From: Lagopus muta
Lineage: Eukaryota > Chordata > Aves > Galliformes > Phasianidae
Reading direction: 5' to 3'
Assembly (NCBI RefSeq): GCF_023343835.1
Contig: NC_064436.1
Coordinates: forward strand, 48,955,883 to 49,019,882
Length of the DNA stretch: 64,000 nt
Part shown: in pieces, positions 25,505 through 35,235 of the stretch
How the letters are laid out: the number at the start of each line of letters is the position of its first letter
Numbering within the stretch: position 1 is the first letter of the stretch
Notes under the pieces: generated by a model
What the model saw: only the letters and a program-made list of their open reading frames with translations
Databases searched by the model: none
Told to the model about the DNA's origin: nothing
Position numbers and translations under genes: made by a program

Positions 25505-25975
25505 ATAGAATCACAGGATATCCCAAGTTTGAAGAGGCTCACAGGGATCATCAAGTCTGATTCCCAGTTCTGCACCGAACCACCCAACATTCAAACCCTA
25601 TATCTGAGAGCACTGTCCATATGCTCCTTGGCACAGCAGCTTGGGGCTGTGGTCACTGCCCTAGGGAGCCTGTTCCATGTCCACTGTAAGAACTGTGAAG
25701 AACTTCTAACACCAACCTGACCTTCCCCTGATGCAGCTCCATGCTGTTATCTCAGGTTCTGAGCTAAGGGCTGCCCCTTTACTCCCCTCATGAGGAGCTG
25801 CAGGCCACAAGAAGGCCTCCCTTCAGCCTCCCCTGTTCTGGGCTGAGCAAAACAAGGGACCTCAGATGCTCCTCCTATGTCTTCCCCTCTAGAGCCATCT
25901 TCGCCATCTTTGTAGCCCTCTTTAATAGTTTTAAGTCCTTATATTGTGACACTCCACATTCAGCTCCTAAGTTGC
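25505..25975 (-). mobile_element. CR1 LINE fragment, about 470 bp
   Basis: The antisense CR1 order begins ATAGAATCACAGGATATCCC. It continues through GGGATCATCAAGTCTGATTCC, AGCCTGTTCCATGTCCACTG and GACCTTCCCCTGATGCAGCT. It ends with CTTCAGCCTCCCCTGTTCTG and a decayed tail. The terminal TCCTGTGATTCTAT on the minus strand resembles the CR1 3' octamer repeats. Truncated and inactive. Confidence 0.85.
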
Positions 25976-28900
25976 TCCAAATCAGTTCCTGATCTGCTCT
26001 TATGTTCAATGAGATGTAAGAAAATGAGAGAGCTGAGGAATATTTTCAATCAGTTAAAAGAATGTTGAGACAATGACACATTTAGTACATTAAGGTGTAG
26101 AGATGCACTTTCTCAGGTATAATTGTATGTGGTTCTGAGGGAAAGGCATGGGTCACCTACTAAATGCTTCTTTACATCAGTGGTTCTCCATTCTCAAGAG
26201 TAAAACCTTTACAGGGAAAGAAAAGAATGTATACCTTAGGGAGTTCCTGAGGAGGAACCTAACTTCTGGACCGTGTTTGTTGTCATCTGTGGTTTCTTTA
26301 CAGTCTAGCCTGGCTGCTGTGTTTCTCAGGGGAATGTGAAGAGCAAATGAAGAAATTGGCATGCTTGCTTGTTTGATGAAGTTAGACGTAGGGCTCTGCC
26401 AGAAGGAAATAACAGAAGCAAGTGTGTCTGCTGCAATGAAGGAGCTAGCTGCTTGCTTGACAACAGAGGAACCTATAGGCACGACCTCTCTTGTGAAAGA
26501 GTTTTATTGTGAAATATTATCACGCTTTCAGTTAAACACCACAAGCCATCTTGTACTGTGTCCAGGAGATCAGATTTTTTGTGGGTGGAAAGGTATGGAG
26601 GAAAGAGGGGCTAGTGATGGGATTAACCAAGGTGAAAAAGGCTGTCTTTCACTGTATCTTTTTGTACAAACATATAATTATACGAATATTTACTTTTAGC
26701 AGAATGTTAAAGTAGCTGACAATGGAATTCAGTGAGCAACAAAGCTGTTCAGCCTAACTTGTTCACAGAATGCTGAAAGATGCCTGCTTTGCTCCAGACA
26801 TCTGGCATGGTCCTGTTCTCTCGCTGTATCTTAGGAGTAGTCTTCTGATGAAAACTTCTCCTTCAATTTTTGTGTATATATTTACCCAAACTGAATGAAT
26901 CCAAATAAATTCTGAAACAAGGTGCGCTCAGCTCAACATGTTCTCCTTAAAGATCTGTTTTGATAACAGGTCAGGCAGTACAAGTTACCCTAAAATTCTA
27001 TGCAACAAGGACATGCATACCACAATAAGGATTTTCTCCTTAACTTATATGTGCGTAGTCTTGATAAGCATAGGGATTTTGCTTTTAATTAGAAAAGCAC
27101 CCTGAAATGAAGCTTCAGCCATAGACCATATATGAGAAGTTCAAAAGTATTTCTTCCGTTAGAACCTGAACAGGGATGTCGGCATAGAGCTGCTGCCAGT
27201 GCAGTAGGTGAAGATCAGTGCCAGATTTCCCTGGATTGCCTCAGAACCTGCCTGTGCATCTGGTCATTTCTTTAAGTGGACAGCCTCTGCCGAAATGGAT
27301 GAAAAAAATCATTTTCTGCATATAAGCCAGTCCTCTTCATCAGTCCTACGGCCTTTGCATTTCTTAAAGTTTCTAGCCACATAAATATCTATATTCAGTG
27401 TGCAGCTCTTCGGGGCTGGTGCCTTGGGAATGACTCAGTAGCATAGCTCTGGCATTTTCTCAGTGTGACTGCAGCAGATGCAGAGCCTCACAGACCTAGA
27501 TCTGTGCTGCTGTTGCTTCTCCACTCTACAGTAGTATGTAGAAGCATTGAACAGAACCAACTCCTGTGTTAATTTCAAATTATGAGTAGCTATTCACTTG
27601 TACTTATTACGAGAAAGCTTTGATTTCAAAACATGTAAGAACAAGTAGCTTAGTCCCACATTAATAACCCCTTTCCATAAGTATATCTGGCAGAACACAG
27701 CCTTTCAATTCAGCTTTAATTCTGTCACAAATTGTTTTACATGTGGTGACCACCCAGTGCATGGTAATGAAAAGCAGTTGTGTTGTACTTGGTGCTTTTA
27801 CTGGCTGAGGGAAACAGCAGCTCTGGAGCCCAACTGCTCTGACTCTCCAGTGCATGCCACGGGAGGAAGGTTATTAGCCCTGGCTCATCTCCAAGCATTT
27901 ATATTAAATACACAGTGAAACAAGTCCAGTTGCCCCTTCTGAGCTTGCCCTTGCCCTAAGCTGCTTGCAGAGAAGCACTATGCAGTGCCATCTGTGCATC
28001 TCCAAGGCTGGTTGCAAAGACCCCCAGATCATCAGCAGAGGGGAGCAAATGGAGGTTTTCTTCCTCTCTGCTCTAGGAATTTTTCCATATTCTTCAAGGA
28101 GGAGAGCAGAGAAATTTTTAGACAGTGTTCATCACTGATGGAGAAATATCAGTTTAACAAGCACTGTTTTGAAATGTTGAACCAGACCACATGTAGTTAT
28201 GGAGAACATCATCACTGGACCTTCAAGCCTCACCTGTTTTAGTGGAGGGGTTTAGTCTGTGAATGTGCCTGCCAAAATATATTTATTTGTCAATGGAGAA
28301 AAATATTTAGATGGTGAGAAGAACTACATATGGATCAAAACCACTGCATCACATGGTACTGCATCACATTCTGGAGCTGTAAATATAAATGCAAAAGATG
28401 CCACTCTTTCCAATGTATGTTTATACACAAAGGGCAAAATTCCCATTGAGTGCATTTACAGTGCGGGCTTTTCTGGCTATATTTAGACCATTAAACACTG
28501 GACTTCTGTCTTTCTTGTTTCAGAGACAAAGCTCTGCTGTTAGTAAGCTTAGCATTCCAACTTTCTACACCATTTTTTTAATATTTGTTAGTGAATATAA
28601 ATGTGTATACATGTGCATATATAAATGATGGAAACAGTCATTGTGGCCCAAGAAATGGGTTTCCTGATGGCCTTAGTGGGAGCTGTACTGCTGCATATCT
28701 CAAGTGCACATTGGGAGCCAGAGCCAGCAGTGCAGTATTTGCAGGGAATGCTCCAAGGTGCCAAAGCAGTGGGACTGAAGCCCAGCAGCTGCTGGTGATG
28801 CAGAAGTGTCTGCCTAAAACTTAAAAGCCATGGTTTGTGTTCTTCAAACAACCACATTCTCAAAATACTCTAGCCTCAAAAGCAAGTGATATTCCCAAAT

Positions 28901-29266
28901 CTATATTTCATATTCCTACTTTTCAGATGTATGAAAATATCAAAGATGATATGTTTTGGTGCCCATCAAAAAGCAGAGGTTTATTTCCCACATTCACTTT
29001 AAGAGTGTGAGGCAAAAAAAAATCTAGCTCCATTTTAGCTTTGCAATATGAGCTGCTATCTTTATCTGACTACCTTTAGTTTCTCTCTTAGGACTTCTGA
29101 GTGTTTTTCATGTGCCAGGGCCACATAAAACAGTAAAGCTTGCTTAAATGTCAGCTTTGAAGGAACCTACTGTCTTCTATCCCAGTGCCTAAGCAGCTGC
29201 TTTAGGATATAGAAACTCTGCACCTTTTCTTACAATTTTTCCTTGCTTGGCTGCTCTAGCTAGAGG

Positions 29267-29293
<27 letters not shown>
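29267..29293. repeat. Poly-A run of 27
   Basis: An uninterrupted A homopolymer. No AATAAA and no recognisable retrocopy precede it on the plus strand, so it is listed as a simple repeat. Confidence 0.9.
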
Positions 29294-29297
<4 letters not shown>

Positions 29298-29589
29298 AAA
29301 ATGGATAGTTTAACTGCAGTGATCACTTGTTGTGTTGAAAGACTTGTAGTTCTCCTTTTCAAATATTTGGGAATGAAGTCATCCTTCTCACCTTTCTCCA
29401 GAACTTACCTGGAATGATTTCAAAAAATGATCAGTTCCCAGCTTTATTTCACTATTGGAGTAATCTTACCTGAACTTCTGATGTCTGGCTGTCGTTGCTT
29501 CTCTGTAAGTGACATGGAGAAGAACCCTACAAGGAGAGAACTTTCTCTATGGCAGAACTAGTTCTTTACTATATGCTTGCCCATCATAA

Positions 29590-29772
29590 AGAATCACAGC
29601 ATGACTGAGGTTGGCAGGGACCTCTGGAGGTCATTTGGTCCAACTCTGCAGCTCAAGCAGTGACACCCAGAGCAGGGTGTGCAGGCTCATGTCCAGGCAG
29701 CTTCGGGATTGTCAAGGAGGAGACTCCACAGCTTCTCTGGGCAACCTGTGCCAGCACCATACAAATGGCTCA
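29590..29772 (-). mobile_element. CR1 LINE fragment
   Basis: AGAATCACAGCATGACTGAG is followed by GACCTCTGGAGGTCATTTGG, TCCAACTCTGCAGCTCAAGC and a CTCTGGGCAACCTGTGCCAG block. This is the standard antisense CR1 3' end, truncated at its 5' side. Confidence 0.88.
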
Positions 29773-30609
29773 AGAACTCCAAATAACAAGAAAAATACAT
29801 GATTTCACACACGTGCCTGGGATACTGAACCCTCTGTCCTCTCTAAAAAAAGTGCATATTTAAGCCTGCAATGAAAAAAATGTAATTCCAGTCCAATATT
29901 TGAATCTTCTAGGTGCACGTGTGTAGTGTTGTTCATCATGGGAAATCATTTGATTTTATATCTCAAGGGGGAGACTTGATGTAACTATGAGACATGAAAA
30001 TGTTAAGAGAATCAGTTCCAAATAAAATCGCTGTCCTACTGTAGCAGAATTTTCCTCAACAATTTCCATGTTAGGCTTGGATTTAGGAGTAATATATTCA
30101 GCAAAAAGTTATTTGATCGTATAGGTTATTCTGAAATACTAAACTTCAGTTACACCGCTAGATGGTAGTCTTGCTCATTCTGTGTTCACCTTTTTTTCTA
30201 ATCTGATCTGCAGAGAGAAAAGGCAGGATCACCGCATACTTTTGACTATCCCCATACAAGGAATAACCCTTAAGTAAAAAAACTGGTATATAAAAGAAGA
30301 TGGGAAGAAACCATTAGCTTCTCCTGAGAGAGCACTTAGAGGCACAGTCAATCTCAGCGTAAGTCTGTAAATCTGTGCTGTACAGAGGAAGGGCGGTTGC
30401 AGACAGCTATTTGCCAGAGGAAACTCGTATGGCCAGTCAGTTCTTACTGCAAAGTTGGATGGACTATTCCAAAATAAATTTGCAGTCGTGGATCAAACAT
30501 AGAAACTGCAAGATGATGATGAAAATATTTTGTTATGAACCAATAATATAGAAAGGTCTCTTTACTTTCTGTTATGTTTACAAATGTGTTACTAAATGGT
30601 TGTCATAGG

Positions 30610-30662
30610 CATGGAGGTAGCAACTGCTCTGTATCAATTCCTTAATTAATTCCCAAAACTAC
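30610..30662 (+). repeat. Left copy of a 53-bp direct repeat
   Basis: The core ATCAATTCCTTAATTAATTC recurs at an offset of 170 bp at 30,780-30,832. The surrounding 53 bp match with only a handful of differences. The pair brackets a CR1 scrap. Confidence 0.85.
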
Positions 30663-30694
30663 AGGCACTCTCCTTAAGTCTTCCTTTCTCTGAC

Positions 30695-30779
30695 TCCTTC
30701 TTTGAGACCTGACCTTGAATGCCTCCAGGGATGGAGAATCCACAATCTCCATAGGCAACCTGTTCCAGAGATGAAGAGG
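30695..30779 (-). mobile_element. CR1 LINE scrap between direct repeats
   Basis: GACCTTGAATGCCTCCAGGG followed by ATGGAGAATCCACAATCTCC and GGCAACCTGTTCCAG matches an internal piece of the antisense CR1 3' region. It lacks the usual 3' end, so it is a broken piece and not a simple insertion. Confidence 0.75.
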
Positions 30780-30832
30780 TGCAGAGGTAATAACTGCTCT
30801 ATATCAATTCCTTAATTAATTCCCACAACTAC
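30780..30832 (+). repeat. Right copy of a 53-bp direct repeat
   Basis: Second copy of the 30,610-30,662 segment, with the same order of AACTGCTCT, ATCAATTCCTTAATTAATTC and AACTAC and a few substitutions. Confidence 0.85.
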
Positions 30833-31439
30833 TTGGAAAGTTAACACAACAGATTGCTCTAAAAGAAGGCATCTATATTTGATGAGACTGGCTGAGCCTA
30901 TGCAGGCAGCATATCCACCTGGAAATGTTGCTGAGAGTCTGAGTGTATTGAGCAGCTGTCCATTTAGGATGTATACAAAATTTGTTATTTAGTTTCCTCA
31001 ACACTTCACTTTTATGACTCTGCTTACTACATTACAAACCAAAGTACATTACATGGACCATGTAACTAAATGTTAATCATAATTTTAACCGCATAACAAA
31101 ACCACAATGCAGTGCAGATACACTTCTCATCAAAGGAATGTGAGTATATGAGTATCTTGCCTGGCCACTGCTGCAGGAGAACATATTAATAGGGTATTCA
31201 ATAATAATCTTGGGCAACTCAATAGTTGTCTTGCATCTCTTGAACAGAGGAAGTGCAAATTCCAGGGAGAGTTCGGCTCCAATATGCCTTCAAAGTCTCT
31301 TTGCATGAAAGCTTTCCCTCCTGCTGGATGATGTGCTCTGTTGAAGAGGAAAGCACCCTGATTTGCAGACAGTGGAATCTGATGAGTCACCTTTGGGTGT
31401 CTCAGAACCTCGTCAGTCCTTCCTGAATTGAGCAGTGAT

Positions 31440-31910
31440 ACATTTCAATTGCAGATAATTAGAATTATTTGGAAGGTTTTCTTTGGATATTCACCATAGT
31501 TAAGGATAGTGAAGTAATGAATTAAAACATGAGTCTTAGCATATAGAAGTATTGTTCCTTTTATGCAAGCCTAGACTAAATCATGTCCCCGTTTGATATA
31601 AATGTCAGTACTGCCATGAACAAGAAGAATATATTTAGGAGTAATTATTAAATTCCAAGTAATTATTGAAGTATAATTTCCAAGCGCTTTGCTCTGAACT
31701 ATCACACCTTTATCTAATTGCTGCTTTTCCTTTTTCACTGCTGCAGTGCTTATAATTGCATGTTCTTCCCTGTTCTTTAGGCTGACAGATGTCAGTGTGG
31801 TCTTCTAAAAACACGAATATTTCAAATTAAAGATTCTATATTCCTATTCATCTTAATGGTCCATTAAATTGTAATTAGATCCTCAAAGCTCTGCTGTTAC
31901 AAGGAGCATA
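31440..31910. promoter_or_regulatory. AT-rich homeobox-motif block, candidate enhancer
   Basis: This block of about 470 bp is dense in TAAT/ATTA cores (for example AATTATTGAAG, CTAATTGCTG, TATAATTGCA and GTAATTAGATC). It carries a palindromic TALE motif at 31,783-31,794, no CR1 match, and no open frame. It ends about 0.5 kb left of a CpG-island promoter. The enhancer role is inferred only from motif density and position. Confidence 0.3.
31783..31794. promoter_or_regulatory. Palindromic TALE homeodomain (MEIS/PKNOX/TGIF) site
   Basis: TGACAGATGTCA fits the dimer pattern TGACAGNTGTCA bound by TALE-class homeodomain proteins. It is a sequence match only; occupancy is unknown. Confidence 0.45.
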
Positions 31911-32399
31911 GTTATAAACTCATGAAAGAAAATACCAAAGGCTCAGGGACGCATGGGAAGAATCACTATCCCTTCTAGATAAATAGATTTACCATTAGAA
32001 ACACTGCCATAAGTTTTGAAGCAGACTTGGGCACTCTAATAGGATCGCTGAGCGTGTTTTCATTTAAGAGAAAATCAGACTGGCCATTTTACTATTGTAA
32101 TGGTTTTCTTTGGCCTCTTAGTGCACGTTTGGTTTCTCTGATAACAGCACTGTATTATAACACGGACTGCTTTGCATCTGCTGTTCCACAGCCTTCATGA
32201 GTTTATCAGGAGGTGCTGGAGTGAAAGATGTGCTCGTGGTTGCATGCTTTCCACTCAAATATTACTCCATGTTAAAATCTTTGCTTCAGCACTGAGCAGT
32301 TTCTTCCCCCTAACGTCAAAACCTTGACAGGACAACCCCCCCAAATAATTGCTAAGGTTTTAAACAGTTTCCCACGAGTGTACTCATTTAAGCCCCACT

Positions 32400-33190
32400 A
32401 TTAGCTACTCGCTGCGTCGCTGTGAATCCTACTGCTGCATCTCAAGATTTGCCCAGGGACTCACAGCCCTATTCTGTTATACTGCAAGCGTGTTTAGAGC
32501 AGGGAGGCTCAGGACTGGCCCTCCTGGCCGTTCTCCGTGCTCGGAACGCAGCCCGCACCGCTCCTCCGTGGCCGGGAGCGCCCCGAGGCGTTTCCTTGCA
32601 GGTGGGAGCCTCGGGCACCCAACGTGGCGCCGCCGCCCCCAGCCCGAGCGCCTCCGGCGGCCGCCCCGCCCGCCCGGTCCCCTGCGGCCCGCGGCGCTGG
32701 GCGGCGGCCAGGGAGGAGGGAGAGGAGGGGCGGTGGCGGCCGGCGGCCGGAATCGTTTCCTGGGTAAGGCTGGGAAGCGTTTCCGGCAGGCTGGCTGCAT
32801 CCCGCTGCGGGCTTCGAGCGCCCCGGGAGCGGAGCGGCGTCAGGTGCGTTCTCCCCGCGGCAGGGCTGGGATGGCTGGGTAGCGCAGCGTAGCGCGTCTC
32901 GCGGGGTCGGAGGGGCTTCAGGTACGCGGCCGCCCGCGGTGCCGCGGCTCCGCTCTGCTCGGCGGAGCCCCACAAAAGGAGGGCCCGGCCGGCGGGCGCT
33001 GCTCGAGATCCGCTGCCCGTGCGGGGCCGCATCCCTACCCGCAGGCGGTGTGCTGCAGCCCGCGGCTCTCTGCCGGCGGGGCGAGGGCGGAGCGGGAGCG
33101 CGGAGCTGCTGCTGTTCTTGCTGAGGCTGCTGGCGGCCCGGGCGGCAGCGCGGTGCCGGCGTTCCCTCCTGCATAGCTAGGGAGCTGCGG
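32400..33190 (+). promoter_or_regulatory. APBB2: Second CpG island, probable APBB2 promoter and first exon
   Basis: About 790 bp of very CpG-dense DNA (GCCGCC, CCGCGG, GGGCGG) is flanked by AT-rich sequence, which is the profile of a vertebrate promoter. No TATA box is seen. Good rightward donors follow within it: CAG|GTGCGT at 32,843/32,844 and CAG|GTACGC at 32,921/32,922. Either could end a non-coding first exon. In human 4p13, APBB2 lies head-to-head with UCHL1. With UCHL1 pointing left here, a rightward APBB2 start at this place is the simplest reading. The long frames in the island occur on both strands and match no known protein, so they are compositional. The gene name is an inference from synteny. 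Confidence 0.6.
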
Positions 33191-34939
33191 TGGATCTCGC
33201 TTTGTTGGATGTGGGGAGGTAAAACGACATGGGAAGTGGGTAAAGTGTCTATAGAAGTAGTTAGTGTAGTTGTTATTATAAGTCATAGAATGTTAGACTG
33301 CGCTTTTTGCAAGTTCGGCTCCGGTTAAATAATACTTGAGGTTTGTATGCAGGATTGTGAATGGGAGTATGTAAAGAAACAGTCCTCAGAACAAAATGTG
33401 GACCTGGTGTAATTCCTCTGAACTTCTTAGCTTAGGTCTCATGACAATAGTGAAGCTGCTTCCATTGCGGCCCGAGAGAGAATTTGGGCAGATGAAATAA
33501 AACGAGAAATATCGTGGTTTGTATTTGTACTTGCTTGCTTTGCCTGCTTGATCACTGTGCTTTAGGTTCTTGGCGGGGCTCCTGCTTGTTAGGGAGAATG
33601 GCTGCGATTCTGTGCTTTAAATGAAAACCAGGCTGCATTCATAGTGTAGGTTTGCTAGTAAGCATTGTGCAAGCTGCTGGTAGTTTTGTGGGGTGATGAT
33701 GTCTGCAGCAAGTTGTGTGGGATGTCAGTACCTGCAGCAAGTTACAGGGCTTTGTGTGAGACCCTCTGAGTTATCCCAGAGCAGAGATACAAGCTGCTGA
33801 CTGCAGGCTTGCTGTGTCCTCTGGCTTGCTGATGTGTGTCTCCAGTTCATTCTAGATTATGGCACCATTCTGCCATCTCATGCTGTAGCACTTTTGAAAA
33901 GCCTGAATGAGTTGACTGTCTTGTATCTCAAACTATTTTCTGCCAGCCTTAAGTAAGTTTAGTTGAAATGTGTGCAGATGTTTTGGCACTTAAAAGGAGA
34001 GACATCCTCCTGTGATGATGACCTTGTGACAAAATCTTGGCTGAGTAACTTCTTTGTGTAGAGCAGCCACATTAAGTGTGTGGGTATTTTGTTTTTTTCC
34101 TTTGCAGCAATGAGTGTTTGATGGAGTATTTCTGGGTTCTCTTCTTGTTTTTCTGCTGTTTTAGAGAAATGAAGGTTCGGAGAGGACTCTTCAGGGGGAA
34201 CGCAGGGATGCATACTGTGGAAACTTGGATTACTTCTTTTTCCTGTTTTTCCATTTTTGCAAATATGCCAGGGATCAGTGACCCAAAATGTTCATTTTTA
34301 TTGGCTCCTGGGTGGATTCTGCTGTCCTTTCTTATCAGGAGGGCAGTACTTTCCTTAGGAAATACTTAAGCAGTACTGCTGAGCGTTGCAGCTGCAGGGA
34401 GTTGTGATTTGGGGGGCTGGTTAGGAGAGATTTGTACTAGAGAATGCCTGCTGTAGGGATTTCTTACTAGAGGCTGGGCAATGACTGAAACAAATCCTAG
34501 TAGCTGGTAGGTGATGGTGAGTAATCAGTGGATGACATCTCAGCCAGATAAAAAAATCCATACTGTTCAGAAGCTCTATATTAGGATGTGCAATTACACT
34601 TGGAATCCATGCTGAAAACACACAATGCTGTATTGTATTTGTACTGCATTGTATATAGATCTCCTGTGGGCAAAGATGAGATTTTGCCTTTGTCTGCTCT
34701 ACTGTGAGTGGAACTTTGCAGCTGGGAGCAGCATAGCAGGAGGAGGCTTGCTGGGTGTGTTAGCTCCTCTCAGGCCACACTGCTGCCATCCTACTGCTGT
34801 GAGCAGGTGAATGTGGTGGTGAAGGACTGGTGGGATAGGTGAGAGCTCTTAGGGAATGCTGGGTGCTTCAGGTGGAACAGGTGCAGAGGGTGACTGGGGA
34901 GGAGAAGCAGCAGTGTTACCAGAGGAGGTGAGAAAAGCC

Positions 34940-35235
34940 AGGCCTTTTAGCCAAGCAAATGAGGCCTGAGAGAGGGGATATGATTCCAATCTGCAAATAC
35001 AGCAGGGATATAAACATTAGAAGAGGAGAGGAGCTATTTAAACTAAAGAACAATGTTGGCATAGGAACAAATGGATGTAAACTGGCATGAGTAAACTTAA
35101 GCAGGAATTGAGACGGTTACTTCCCTAAATGGAGTGAGGTTCTGGAATGACCTTCAAATGGGAGGAATGGAAGCAGGACCCCTGACTGCCTCTTAAAGAT
35201 ATATCGAGGAAGTTTGTCATGTGCTTGGCTGTAGT
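34940..35235 (+). mobile_element. Old CR1/L3-like LINE relic, sense orientation
   Basis: The stretch GAGAGGGGATATGATTCCAA, then TAAACATTAGAAGAGGAGAG, then GAGTGAGGTTCTGGAATGAC resembles the sense-strand 3' coding end of CR1-clade LINEs (the LLRGDLI-like and W-N-LP-like region). It is strongly diverged. The orientation is opposite to most CR1 copies in the window. Confidence 0.5.

Larger units (their letters stand above)
19761..32399. other. Intergenic interval between two CpG-island promoters
   Basis: No coding sequence is recognised in about 12.6 kb. It contains four CR1 fragments, one solo LTR, a poly-A run of 27, a direct-repeat pair and an AT-rich block with homeobox-like motifs near the right end. 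By human 4p13 gene order it would separate the divergent promoters of UCHL1 and APBB2 and probably carries regulatory DNA for both, but that is inference. Confidence 0.6.

Noticed and set aside
26177-26699. 101- and 112-codon frames on opposite strands
   Set aside because: They are mirror frames of the same DNA with no recognisable motif. I could not support either as a gene.
29100-29293. Processed pseudogene ending in the poly-A run at 29,267
   Set aside because: No AATAAA before the tract, no recognisable coding remnant and no clear target-site duplication.
32422-33174. Several 100-220-codon frames on both strands of the second CpG island
   Set aside because: All are Arg/Ala/Pro/Gly-rich, overlap in many frames and match no family, as expected from composition alone.
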